From NCBI RefSeq assembly GCF_024808815.1, contig NZ_JANUCS010000018.1, positions 1 through 34,884 of the forward strand: DNA of 34,884 nt, in the 5' to 3' direction. The position numbers and the translations under genes were made by a program. This stretch comes from Methanosalsum natronophilum. Its GTDB lineage: Archaea > Halobacteriota > Methanosarcinia > Methanosarcinales > Methanosarcinaceae. Below the pieces are notes generated by a model that saw only the letters and a list, made by a program, of their open reading frames with translations, searched no databases and was not told the DNA's origin. Below are positions 7,274 to 16,105 of the stretch, piece by piece (within the stretch, counting starts at the first letter, position 1; each line of letters begins with the position of its first letter).

Positions 7274-7619
7274 AATGCTGTTTGAAATTATAACGCTATT
7301 GAAAGTTAATTACATTCATTTAATTAATCTCAAAATAGGTTAAATACGGTAAATACTATAGGTATATTTGTAAGGAACTAACCTATCCAAAAATGATGAT
7401 GATGGGTTGGGGTAATGGGGGAAAGGATTAGGAGTTAATAGAATATCGGGGTTAGAGAAGCGATATTTTATTATTCCTATTCACTAATGTTAGTTAAAAA
7501 ATGTGTTCAAAAATGGTTCACTAAACAATGTTTTAAACCAATTAGTTCTACAGTATCACTATTATCGGGACTGTGTATGATCATTTGACCACGTTTCAGG
7601 AAAGGTATTCTTTTTTCAT
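7274..7619. repeat. Direct repeat copy 2 (346 bp), overlapping the herA 3' end
   Basis: Second copy of the repeat. Its right 113 bases are the functional end of herA, and its left 233 bases lie downstream of the herA stop. This copy is the likely original, because it is joined to an intact gene. Confidence 0.95.
7316..7480 (+). ncRNA. Candidate structured RNA, copy 2
   Basis: Repeats all helices of copy 1. Helix A and helix B are unchanged in sequence. The last hairpin is AATATCG (7442-7448) with CGATATT (7461-7467): the stem is kept while the loop has changed and the closing pair differs. It is followed by TTTATTATT. If transcribed on the plus strand, it would run towards, and be antisense to, the end of herA. 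Alternatively it is part of the herA 3' untranslated region on the minus strand. Confidence 0.4.
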
Positions 7620-9354
7620 ATTTCTTAGGGATCTGTAACGATGTTATCGCGGACTCGTTGTTCAAGTTAAGTACAATCTTAGTATTGATCTGTTTCATCA
7701 CAGTATCAGCTATATCCTGAGGATCCTGTGTTATAAACAGGAGTCCTAATGATTCTTTTCTACCCTGTCTTGCAGCATCAGTGAACTTGCCTACAATAGC
7801 TCGTGCCTGTATCGACCTGGCATTGGATAGGTATCGATGTGCTTCATCGAGTGTAAGAATAATTGGTGTGTCCTTGATAACCTTTTCACCATTGTTCTTG
7901 AGTTTATTGTCCACTATCAGTGTCATTAATGTCAGTATCAGGATATCCCTTGATTTTGTGGATGAGATGTATTCTGTAGGGAACAAACTTACCTGTCCCG
8001 GTACAAATATCTGGTCAAGGATATCAGTGATCTTATCTGCACCTTGATCGAAGACGTTCCTGTAATGATTATTATCGATACGTCGTACAATACTGTCATA
8101 AGTGGCTTCATGGATAATATTCGTATCTTCAGTATACTCTTTCTTGTTATCAATATCAGTAACAAAATCAATGAAATCATTATATGAATAATTACCCTGT
8201 TTCGAGTTGAAATAATCGTTTATTAACCTTTCAAGCCCGTATATTTGGTTTTCGTTCATTTCTGCCCCGTGTAATAACCAATGGTTCGATCTTACTATCT
8301 CAAACGGAACAGTGAATTCCTTGTTAGATGCCGAGGTTGTAGGAGAATAGGACCGATCATTCCCAATCTTTGCAGTGAATGTCTTTGTTTTCGGGACACC
8401 ACCATGTTCGATCTTAACCGTATTCATCTGATCCACATAATCTTGAGGCATTTCAGGATTATCTTCCTTTATTTGAGAATACTCGTCCTGAGGATCAAGA
8501 ATAACCACACATGGCTGGAATTCGCCTTTGATCGCAGGGTCACGTATACTGTACCTCACATTATCTGAAATGAATTGTCTAATAATGTTCTTACCCACAA
8601 ATGTTTTACCGGTACCTGTAGAACCACATATAAGCGCGTGCCTGAATATGAGCGGTTCACGTGTAGGATCGTTGTTCTGTAAATAATAAGATACATTATA
8701 TGGATATGTAGTAGTCTCTATCATCTCACCACCAACACTTACATACCCTAAAAAAATACCTTCGTTTGGTATATTAAGACCAGTTTGAATACTGTCAATG
8801 TCCTTTACATGTGTTGCAACAGTGTTAGGTTTTGGGATTTTATCAACTAATCTTCTTGCGAGTTTAGTACCAGTCTCGTTATAAAGTATACATAAAGGTT
8901 CAAGGTATGCTAGGAGCTTAAATTCCTCTTCATCAAGTGTAGTATTCTCAACACGGATCGAATGCAGTTCATTAGCGTCATCTGATGGATATTTCTGCAT
9001 GTACGTCAATTCTTTGACACGTGCAAACATTTTCTCATTGTTTGGGTAAGGTACTACCAAATAACTTCCGATCTTGATATTATCACGATTTTCTGCCCTA
9101 ACATAGATTATAACAACCGATTCATTCTCAGTGATTCTGAGATTCTCCGGACCCGTGACAAGAGTACCTAACGAACTTGATCCCGAATTAGATACTTGTT
9201 TGGGTACCTGAGTACCTTGCATGAACATATCAGTAGCAATATCATCCTCTTGATCTTGAGTATCATTGTTAGGTTTATTAGCCGACACAAAATCGTCACC
9301 CTGTGCAAACGCCAATATTTCATCTTCGCTATATTCTTCATTCGTATGATCCAT
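7507..9354 (-). CDS. herA: HerA bipolar DNA helicase/translocase
   Basis: 615-residue hexameric ATPase that drives DNA through the HerA-NurA complex during end resection. Seen: an N-terminal HAS-barrel-like region after an acidic leader (about residues 1-200), Walker A GSTGTGKT near 244-251, Walker B IILTLDEAHRYL near 498, the arginine-finger region DAARQGRKESLGLLFITQDP near 530, and a C-terminal end KRGQMIIHSP. The length is normal for the family (500-620). The ATG at 9354 has GGTGAT five bases upstream and overlaps the end of nurA by 17 bases, so translation is coupled. It is the last gene of mre11-rad50-nurA-herA. Its final 113 bases lie within the 346-bp duplication. Confidence 0.96.
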   Translation of the reverse strand: MDHTNEEYSEDEILAFAQGDDFVSANKPNNDTQDQEDDIATDMFMQGTQVPKQVSNSGSSSLGTLVTGPENLRITENESVVIIYVRAENRDNIKIGSYLVVPYPNNEKMFARVKELTYMQKYPSDDANELHSIRVENTTLDEEEFKLLAYLEPLCILYNETGTKLARRLVDKIPKPNTVATHVKDIDSIQTGLNIPNEGIFLGYVSVGGEMIETTTYPYNVSYYLQNNDPTREPLIFRHALICGSTGTGKTFVGKNIIRQFISDNVRYSIRDPAIKGEFQPCVVILDPQDEYSQIKEDNPEMPQDYVDQMNTVKIEHGGVPKTKTFTAKIGNDRSYSPTTSASNKEFTVPFEIVRSNHWLLHGAEMNENQIYGLERLINDYFNSKQGNYSYNDFIDFVTDIDNKKEYTEDTNIIHEATYDSIVRRIDNNHYRNVFDQGADKITDILDQIFVPGQVSLFPTEYISSTKSRDILILTLMTLIVDNKLKNNGEKVIKDTPIILTLDEAHRYLSNARSIQARAIVGKFTDAARQGRKESLGLLFITQDPQDIADTVMKQINTKIVLNLNNESAITSLQIPKKYEKRIPFLKRGQMIIHSPDNSDTVELIGLKHCLVNHF

Positions 9355-10636
9355 TAGTTATCACCGTACTCTCCATTCCACCCCATCGATGGGAATTATA
9401 ATCATATACTCTATTCTTCCTATCCACCAGGTCCCTTAATCTGTTAGTCTCATATCGACTTATCTTTGCGAGATGGTCAGCATTATTTAGTACCTTTGGT
9501 ATCGAACCCGTTAATGCCATGTCTGAGAGAATCTGTCGAGTTATTCTTGTTCTAGTAGCAGGGTCCTTGACAAAGCCGTATAAGGATTCTATCTTGAACA
9601 GGGAATGTGTACGAGGAATGTATGCCATGAAAAAAGCAATATCATAATCTTCGGGTGGATATAATGGTGTAATATTATCAGTATCTAGGAGTGGTGATGA
9701 TCTATCAACTGAAGAACCGTATATCCGATTCTCTTGCCTGAACCATCCTGTATAAGTAATTCCATTCTTCATTATACTAGTATCATCACATGAGTTCAGT
9801 AAGTATTGGAACAGTTGTGCATCATTTGACCAATTATTCATGTCAGACATTGTATCCGACCTCATGATCTGAGAATCTGTTGGGTTTTTCACAAAACCTA
9901 GTACGGGTACATTGAGTTTGAATGCCTTTTCCATGATATGAACATAGTTTTTCAGTACTCTCTGTGTCACTGGTTCATATCTTATCATCATTGAAAGACC
10001 ACTATCAACTACCCAATACATCAATTCCTTTGGATATATTGAACCGTCAATGATAAACATGCTATTGAATGCAAGTTTATCTAATAACCATAACATATGT
10101 TCAGATTCAGTATATTTCATATTGATAGTGTGCACTATATCGTTAATATGCCGTGTGACCATCGTACCACTTACAGTAAGTTTCATTGACCTCGCATAAC
10201 CCTTATCATAATAATTCCAACCAGTATCAGGACTAATATTAAAATCGTTATTTGGTACATAGATCAATGAACTGATCGTTCTGTACCTCTCAAGCTCTTT
10301 TCTAACAGGTACACTGCTAATAAGACCATGGCATATATCAAAAACTGCACCATTAGCGTACGTTATAGGATTAATTGTACCACTATCTATCGCATAAAGT
10401 TCATTGAAATGAGACATATATTCATCTGCGAGATCATGTCTGTGATCCTTATACAACATACTCTCATCATCGATCAATTTGATCAGAGTATCATTTTTGA
10501 CCGTAGTCTCCCTGATTTTACTTATAATATCATTGATATTATCCTGTTTATGGCTCGTATCGTATTCTGAGACCAGGGTATCAATATCCCCGATGATCCG
10601 TGTTACGTGGTCCATATGTGTTGGGTCGAGTACCAT
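9338..10636 (-). CDS. nurA: NurA 5'-3' nuclease
   Basis: 432-residue nuclease, partner of HerA. The RNase H-like NurA fold is indicated by the first acidic motif AIDSGT near residues 79-84 followed by a strand (GAVFDICHGLISS), a second metal-binding motif in FIIDGSIYPKELMYW near 194-208, and the C-terminal region with DIAFFMAYIP. In the complex, NurA degrades the 5' strand after Mre11-Rad50 has opened the end. The ATG at 10636 has AAGGAA about 13 bases upstream. The gene lies 68 bases after rad50 and overlaps herA. NurA sequences diverge strongly between lineages, but the operon position makes the call firm. Confidence 0.93.
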   Translation of the reverse strand: MVLDPTHMDHVTRIIGDIDTLVSEYDTSHKQDNINDIISKIRETTVKNDTLIKLIDDESMLYKDHRHDLADEYMSHFNELYAIDSGTINPITYANGAVFDICHGLISSVPVRKELERYRTISSLIYVPNNDFNISPDTGWNYYDKGYARSMKLTVSGTMVTRHINDIVHTINMKYTESEHMLWLLDKLAFNSMFIIDGSIYPKELMYWVVDSGLSMMIRYEPVTQRVLKNYVHIMEKAFKLNVPVLGFVKNPTDSQIMRSDTMSDMNNWSNDAQLFQYLLNSCDDTSIMKNGITYTGWFRQENRIYGSSVDRSSPLLDTDNITPLYPPEDYDIAFFMAYIPRTHSLFKIESLYGFVKDPATRTRITRQILSDMALTGSIPKVLNNADHLAKISRYETNRLRDLVDRKNRVYDYNSHRWGGMESTVITNGSYE

Positions 10637-10704
10637 AGTGATATAACATTCCTTATCTAATTGATTAGCTTGATCGATTGGTTATTATGATTTAGTTTAG
10701 GTAT

Positions 10705-13700
10705 TTAAATGAACAATTGTGGTCTGGAGTGGGTCATGGGTACCATATGCGAGATATTAGTGGATGGGTCCTTATCCACTCGATATACCGAATCTGCAGC
10801 ATCTATTAAAGTATCATCGTGTGTCACCACTATGATCTGATTTACGCCAAGAGATCTCATGGTATCGAGTAACTGTATTAATTGTTTTATGTGTTCCCTA
10901 TCAAGAAACGTTGTAGGTTCGTCCATTATAATGGGTGGTAATGATTCACTTGATTCATGACCAAAACCGTGTGCTAATAATCTATAGATGGCACACCTGA
11001 AAACTATGTTCAGGATAGCTCGTTCACCACCACTTAACTGGTTAGGACTTAATGAACTACCTTCCTTATCATATATCTCAATATGATAATCATTATCTAG
11101 AAGTACATGAGAATATGCATTATCAACTGACATGAGATTAAACATCTCATTTATGTACTTGTTCAATATATTGATATTCTTTGTCCTGATCTCAGTTCGG
11201 GTCTGCATATAAGTTTCATCTAATGTCTCGATATCACTCAGAACAGATTCCAGGTATTCTTTTTTCTGATCCAGTACATCAATGTTATCTTGTAATGACT
11301 TTAAATGTTCAATCGTTGTATGCAGGTGACCTAATTTTTGCTGAATTTCATTATTCTCTTGATTCTTTTGCTCGATCTTATCGTCCAATTTACCTAACGA
11401 GTTTTTCAGCTCTGCCAGTTTTGACTGAACTTGTTCTATCTGAATATCACCCAATTTAGTTTCAAGTTTCTTGACAGAATCCTGATATTCTTGGATTTGT
11501 CTTGTTAATAGATGGATAGTTTCCTGGTTAGCTGTGATCTTTTGTGTTCGTTCATGAATATCGCGTTTATATGAATCGATCTGTACCAGATCGGTCTTTA
11601 TCTGCTTAAGTACACTTAACCTATATCGTTGCGTCTCATATTCCTGTTCAATCATTTCCTTCTCTTCATTCAATTTAGATTGAGTGGACCTGAGTTCGGT
11701 TATCTTAGCATCGATCACTTGTATCTCTTTTTTAAGTGATTCGATCTTATCGTGACCTTTCTGTATAGTTTCATTCAAGGTAGAACGAGTCTTATCTAAA
11801 TACTTGAGTTCTGATTCGATATCTTTGCGGTCCTGATGATCGGTTCGAAGCTGGTCAAGTAGAGATGAATAGGTTTCAAGTTCTGTTTTTAAGGTTTCAT
11901 GTTCAGATCCCAGTTTAGATACTTGTTCTGATACTTCTTCCTTTTGTGTTTTTAGCTTGGATACAGATTCATCTATACCTTTTATTTTCTCATTCAATTC
12001 AGTTTTTCTTTGTATACTCTCATCATGGGACTTTTTCAATGTAGTTACCTTTTCTTTAAGATGTGAAATGGATGTTTCAATTGTGTTCAGACTAGATTCA
12101 AGTGGTGGAATGTTCGTGTCATATATCGATAGAGTTTCTTTTACAGTTTCATACACACTTGTATTATTATCCAATGCGGTATTGACACGCTCGATCTTCT
12201 CATTGATCTCAGCTACTTCTTTATTCTTAGTATCGAGCTCGTTATGAAAATGAGTTTCATCGATCTTTTGTTCACATGTAGGACATATGCCTTTATTGAG
12301 TAACGATTCGTCTTTATCTATTTGTTCTTTTAAGAAGGTTAAACGTGTCTCGAACTGTTTCTGGTACCCCGCGAGTTCGAGACGTTTATCAGCAAGGTCT
12401 GTTAGAACAGAGTTCAGGTCAATACGAGTGAATTGTTGTGGTAGCTCAATATCAATACCAATATCTTCAAGTTTGGATCGAATAGTTTCCAGGCATGACC
12501 CAATATCCTTTTTAGTACGATCTAATTCTTCTATTCTCATTTCGATCTTGGATTCGGTTTCCTTCAATTGTTCCTGAATATTATGGATAGTTTCATCTAG
12601 AGTATTGAGTTGGTCCACATATTGTTCCCTGGAATTCTCGGAGTTCCTGATCTCATAATCAATAGATTGGGCTTTGGTACGTTCATCATTCAATGAAGTG
12701 GTTAGAGATTGGAGCTGGTCATTTAATTCTTTCACATGGTCCTCAAGGTCAGTGATGGAGTCCATACCAGCTTTATCGAAATTGTTTATTAGTTTTTCTC
12801 GTACAAGTTTCAACTTTTCCTGATACTCATCCATTTTCGAGCTTATACGTGATATCTCATCTAAATGTTCAGTTTCTTGTTCCTTGATATCAGTAATATC
12901 AGATTCGTATTTTTCTTTTAATTGAATATTAGAATTAATTGTATCAGAAACGGAACTATGCTCATTTTCCTTTTTTTTCAGGTGAGTGTAAAGATCAGTT
13001 ATACGTTCATTCTGAGATTCAAGGATATTCTCTATGTTTTCCATATCTGGACGAGTTTGGAGTTCAGCTTTTTCCTGGAGTTGGGTTATACTCGTATCCA
13101 GTTCATTGATATTTTGTCTAAGTGAATCTATACTGGTACTTAATTCCTTGATCTCAGTATCGATCTTTTGTTTTTGTTTTTTAGTATTCTCGATCTTGGT
13201 CTCGAGTTCAGTTTTGTCATTGGAATACGATTCATAGTCCGATATTTGTGCATTACGTACATTTATTCGGTCAATTAACTTGGTTCTCATATTATGAGAC
13301 TGATCAAGCTCGGATTTGATATGAGATTCCTGTGTTTTCAGGGTACTTAGAGTCTTATAGGGATCAGTTTCTTCTATTTGCTCCATTTCATTTGATCTAT
13401 CTTTTAAAAGTGTATTGGTGTCCCTTAACAGACGATTAATACCAGTAGTTGCATCCTTTAATCTGCTGTGATACTCTTCAAGTTTCCCGATCTGTAACAG
13501 GTCATCTATCATTTTCTGTCGTTCTGTAGGAGCTGCATTGATCAGGATATCGATCTCACCTTGTCTTATATAGACACAGTTTCTGAACGAATCCTCGTCC
13601 ATATTGAGTATCTGGCATATCTTTTCATACGTCATACCAAACTGTTCTGCAAAGAACGAGCCGTCTCGTTTGAGTAAAGATTTTTTATTACTAGCATTAC

Positions 13701-13986
13701 CATTCTTACCGATCGTATATACTCTTTCAATACTATAATCATGACCAAAATGTGTGAAATCCAGTTTACAGCTACCCTCATTACTGGAATTGTTGATAAT
13801 GTCACTTATCTTCCTATCCTTATCAACGATCGCTTTATTCCCATACAATGCAATAAAGAGAGCATCCAATGAACTCGATTTACCACTCCCGTTTGGGCCT
13901 GTGATAACTGTGATCCCGTTATTGAACTCGATATTCTGGTCCCTATAACTCCTGATATTATTGATACTGATAAAATTGATCTTCAT
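10705..13986 (-). CDS. rad50: Rad50 DNA double-strand break repair ATPase
   Basis: 1093-residue SMC-like protein of the Mre11-Rad50 complex. The N-terminal ATP-binding half contains Walker A GPNGSGKSSSLDALF near residues 33-47. Long coiled coils flank a zinc hook, CPTCEQK, near 567, almost exactly in the middle. The C-terminal half has the ABC signature LSGGERAILNIVFRCAIYR, Walker B PIIMDEPTTFLD and the H-loop VVTHDD. It is longer than crenarchaeal Rad50 because of the longer coiled coil. It starts 11 bases after the mre11 stop, so the two are translated from one message. The complex binds and tethers DNA ends and controls Mre11 nuclease activity by ATP hydrolysis. Confidence 0.98.
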   Translation of the reverse strand: MKINFISINNIRSYRDQNIEFNNGITVITGPNGSGKSSSLDALFIALYGNKAIVDKDRKISDIINNSSNEGSCKLDFTHFGHDYSIERVYTIGKNGNASNKKSLLKRDGSFFAEQFGMTYEKICQILNMDEDSFRNCVYIRQGEIDILINAAPTERQKMIDDLLQIGKLEEYHSRLKDATTGINRLLRDTNTLLKDRSNEMEQIEETDPYKTLSTLKTQESHIKSELDQSHNMRTKLIDRINVRNAQISDYESYSNDKTELETKIENTKKQKQKIDTEIKELSTSIDSLRQNINELDTSITQLQEKAELQTRPDMENIENILESQNERITDLYTHLKKKENEHSSVSDTINSNIQLKEKYESDITDIKEQETEHLDEISRISSKMDEYQEKLKLVREKLINNFDKAGMDSITDLEDHVKELNDQLQSLTTSLNDERTKAQSIDYEIRNSENSREQYVDQLNTLDETIHNIQEQLKETESKIEMRIEELDRTKKDIGSCLETIRSKLEDIGIDIELPQQFTRIDLNSVLTDLADKRLELAGYQKQFETRLTFLKEQIDKDESLLNKGICPTCEQKIDETHFHNELDTKNKEVAEINEKIERVNTALDNNTSVYETVKETLSIYDTNIPPLESSLNTIETSISHLKEKVTTLKKSHDESIQRKTELNEKIKGIDESVSKLKTQKEEVSEQVSKLGSEHETLKTELETYSSLLDQLRTDHQDRKDIESELKYLDKTRSTLNETIQKGHDKIESLKKEIQVIDAKITELRSTQSKLNEEKEMIEQEYETQRYRLSVLKQIKTDLVQIDSYKRDIHERTQKITANQETIHLLTRQIQEYQDSVKKLETKLGDIQIEQVQSKLAELKNSLGKLDDKIEQKNQENNEIQQKLGHLHTTIEHLKSLQDNIDVLDQKKEYLESVLSDIETLDETYMQTRTEIRTKNINILNKYINEMFNLMSVDNAYSHVLLDNDYHIEIYDKEGSSLSPNQLSGGERAILNIVFRCAIYRLLAHGFGHESSESLPPIIMDEPTTFLDREHIKQLIQLLDTMRSLGVNQIIVVTHDDTLIDAADSVYRVDKDPSTNISHMVPMTHSRPQLFI

Positions 13987-13997
13987 TATAGAACACC

Positions 13998-15182
13998 TTA
14001 TAGGAAACTGTTTAATGTCTGACTTGATACACGAGGTTTTTTCTTTGGTTTAGTTCCGATCTTCTCTAACTGTTCAGCGATTCGAGTACTGACCTCGTCA
14101 TCAACTTTGCTTTTCGGGATCTCTAAGTTGCGTACAATATAATCCACTTTCTGGCCGCCTTCTGTAAGATGTAATTTGTTGAGTTTTTGTTGTACGGCTT
14201 CATCGGGTTCCAGGAACACTAAGGTTTGATTAATGTCCTGTTCCATATATTCGTTCATTACACGTTTATCATTGACTCGCGATACTACGGCACCTTTACT
14301 TAATAGAAATTCATCGATCTCAGAATGGGATAAGGTCGAGCTCGAATTACCATCTATGCTTAGTATCACTACTGAACCTTCGATCTCGTTGATCCTTTCA
14401 CGTACTTTATCAAAGATATACTGATCCGGTCGTTCAATGTGGTCGTTAAGTGTTATAGAGATGTAGACGAAGTTGCGTGTAGGTATACGTATCCTGGTAA
14501 TATCGATCCTACCATTATCAGTATCAATGAAGTTATATGTCCGTTCCTCATGCTCAACACTGGAATGACGTTCAGTACTACCACTATATGTCACTATAGT
14601 ATCACCGATACGTGTTGAAGTATATTTGTGATAATCACCTAGTAAGAATAGGTCTATATTGAATGGGAATTCTTTTAACATCAGGTCACAGTTGAATGTG
14701 CCCTGTGGGACATGAGCTGCTAATTGATGCATTGTAAGAAATGTGTATTTAGTGCCCTGGACTGGTTCTTCTATATTTAAACACTGTTCATCCACTTTTG
14801 TCTTTGGGACATAATCAATACCATATATAGCAATGTCATCTAAATAATATGGTTTAATTGATAGCCTTTTAGCAATACCGATCTGTTCATAGAGGTCAAG
14901 CCATTGATAGTCTTGTTTACTCTCATGGTTACCAACAATACCAAGGAATGGTATATCATGGTCACTCAATTTCGAGAGAATATGCATTGTTCTTAATATA
15001 TCTGTTAATGGCGGATTCCTCATATCAAAAAGATCACCCGCGTGAACTATAGCATCAACATTATGTTCTATTGCATCATCTACAACCTTTTCAAATGCTA
15101 GAAAGAAATCATCTTTTCGCACTTCACTGTTATACTGTCTATAACCAAGATGGGTGTCTGCTATATGAATAATTTTAGCCAT
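13998..15182 (-). CDS. mre11: Mre11 DNA double-strand break repair nuclease
   Basis: 394 residues from the ATG at 15182; a GTG nine bases upstream is possible, but AAGTGA lies at a good distance before the ATG. All five phosphodiesterase motifs are visible: HIADTHLGYRQ, HAGDLF, GNHES, TMHQL and LGDYHKYTS. They bind two manganese ions for exonuclease and endonuclease activity. A capping domain and a Rad50-binding tail follow; the end (KKKPRVSSQTLNSFL) resembles the C-terminal helix of archaeal Mre11. First gene of mre11-rad50-nurA-herA, so the operon promoter should be just upstream of about 15200. Confidence 0.97.
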   Translation of the reverse strand: MAKIIHIADTHLGYRQYNSEVRKDDFFLAFEKVVDDAIEHNVDAIVHAGDLFDMRNPPLTDILRTMHILSKLSDHDIPFLGIVGNHESKQDYQWLDLYEQIGIAKRLSIKPYYLDDIAIYGIDYVPKTKVDEQCLNIEEPVQGTKYTFLTMHQLAAHVPQGTFNCDLMLKEFPFNIDLFLLGDYHKYTSTRIGDTIVTYSGSTERHSSVEHEERTYNFIDTDNGRIDITRIRIPTRNFVYISITLNDHIERPDQYIFDKVRERINEIEGSVVILSIDGNSSSTLSHSEIDEFLLSKGAVVSRVNDKRVMNEYMEQDINQTLVFLEPDEAVQQKLNKLHLTEGGQKVDYIVRNLEIPKSKVDDEVSTRIAEQLEKIGTKPKKKPRVSSQTLNSFL

Positions 15183-15246
15183 GTATTTCACTTATTTCTG
15201 CTGGAATATATTTCTTAGCCAAAAAATTAATTGATATCTCTATTTG

Positions 15247-15293
15247 TCAACTACCCCTCCCATCTGAAAGAGGACTCCTGCTTTTTTAGTTGA
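15247..15293 (-). mobile_element. Solo IS200/IS605-type right-end relic (E2)
   Basis: Bounded by TCAACTA (15247-15253) and TAGTTGA (15287-15293), a perfect 7-base inverted repeat, with an inner CCTC/GAGG stem. It shares CTGCTTTTTTAGTT with E1 at 3898-3945. On the minus strand it reads GCAGGAGTCC...GGGAGGGGTAGTTGA, like a tnpB-type right end. It lies between mre11 and the small-RNA candidate and carries no coding remnant. Confidence 0.55.
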
Positions 15294-15391
15294 ATACTGT
15301 ATATAGATGTATAGATAAATATTACTTATATGCTAAAAAACTTAGGTATGATTTGATTGCCTGCGAGCTTAGCCATGCAAACTAGCAAAGG

Positions 15392-15400
15392 TTATAAATA
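15392..15400 (+). promoter_or_regulatory. TATA box for the C-rich-loop RNA
   Basis: TTATAAATA lies about 25 bases before the first base of the predicted RNA stem region (about 15421-15427), the standard archaeal spacing. Confidence 0.55.
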
Positions 15401-15420
15401 ATCTCGAATCCTACTATATA

Positions 15421-15520
15421 TCGTAGTTGGGGTTAGATTCATTTGTGGTGACTTCTTTACCCCCACCCCCCAGAAAGGCCACAAGTTATTGGATCTAACC
15501 CTTGCACCACATTCTTTTTC
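15421..15520 (+). ncRNA. Candidate small RNA: long hairpin with C-rich loop
   Basis: A nested hairpin in otherwise AT-rich DNA. Outer stem GGGTTAGAT (15430-15438) with ATCTAACCC (15493-15501), perfect. Middle stem ATTTGTGG (15441-15448) with CCACAAGT (15479-15486), one wobble pair. Inner stem TTCT (15453-15456) with AGAA (15472-15475). The 15-base loop holds five Cs, an A, then six Cs (15460-15471). A TATA box lies at 15392-15400 and a T-rich tail (TTCTTTTTCTG) follows at about 15512-15522. No open reading frame occupies it. The C-rich loop could pair with G-rich ribosome-binding sites, so post-transcriptional regulation is a reasonable guess. I cannot assign it to a named RNA family. Confidence 0.65.
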
Positions 15521-15660
15521 TGATTTTCATTAACAGGTTATTTTGAACTGCACTGATTTTAGAAAATTTAGAATCCAAAAATAAATATTATTTGTATACC
15601 AGAAAGTGAAAAAATTGAATGAGAATGGAAATCCTATCATCCTCATTTTATCTTATCTTC

Positions 15661-15906
15661 TTAGACCCTACGCCTGAAGCCTGCATATATTGCAACTACA
15701 GAAAGAAGTACCACAATAGTACCAATTAGCTCGGCTCCTGAGAATGTTGCCATTAGACCAGATTCGGAATCCGGGTCTTCTTGCTGTGGTTCCATTTCAT
15801 ACCCTTCAACATAGTCATCAGGAGTTGTAGGTCCTGGCTCTGGAATATCAATGCCATAGCCTGCATCGCCTTCAACTGTCTGATTGGTCATGGTATCATC
15901 CCTCAC
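15661..15906 (-). CDS. Small protein with C-terminal membrane anchor
   Basis: Up to 81 residues (GTG 15906; ATG 15891 is an alternative). The first 50 residues are acidic and Pro-rich (GIDIPEPGPTTPDD and similar). A single hydrophobic helix (ELIGTIVVLLSVVAIYAGF, about 59-77) is followed by the basic end RRRV. This resembles the C-terminal anchor of archaeal surface proteins, but there is no signal peptide, so it is either a small tail-anchored protein or the remaining end of a longer surface protein. In the same frame the sequence stays open for about 17 more codons upstream without a start codon. No clear ribosome site was seen. Function unknown. Confidence 0.55.
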   Translation of the reverse strand: MRDDTMTNQTVEGDAGYGIDIPEPGPTTPDDYVEGYEMEPQQEDPDSESGLMATFSGAELIGTIVVLLSVVAIYAGFRRRV

Positions 15907-16105
15907 AGTTTGTTCTGCAAGGTCACGACTGCTGGAAAGAGAACTTGAATATCGGGTTCAGTTTGACTGTGTATGTCATCTATGTAAAACCACCCACTAT
16001 CGAGAAATTAATGCAACAATAAGTTCAAAAATATCGGATTAAGCTCTATCAGCTTCTTACTTGTTTTAAATAGGAATAGGGATGAAGCAGAAAACAATTA
16101 AGTCT

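Noticed and set aside
6848-7619. CRISPR array or IS element as explanation of the repeats
   Set aside because: There are only two copies of 346 bp with no terminal inverted repeats or transposase, and the repeat includes the end of herA; simple segmental duplication fits better.
8281-8568. Plus-strand frame of 95 codons inside herA
   Set aside because: It overlaps the conserved HerA ATPase region fully and has no domain or ribosome site.
11957-13237. Several plus-strand frames rich in Ser/Phe/Leu opposite rad50
   Set aside because: Antisense of a coiled-coil gene commonly gives such frames; none has independent support.
15361-15392. Extra hairpin just upstream of the small-RNA promoter
   Set aside because: Pairing between GCTTAGC and CTAGC is short and imperfect, and it lies upstream of the TATA box.
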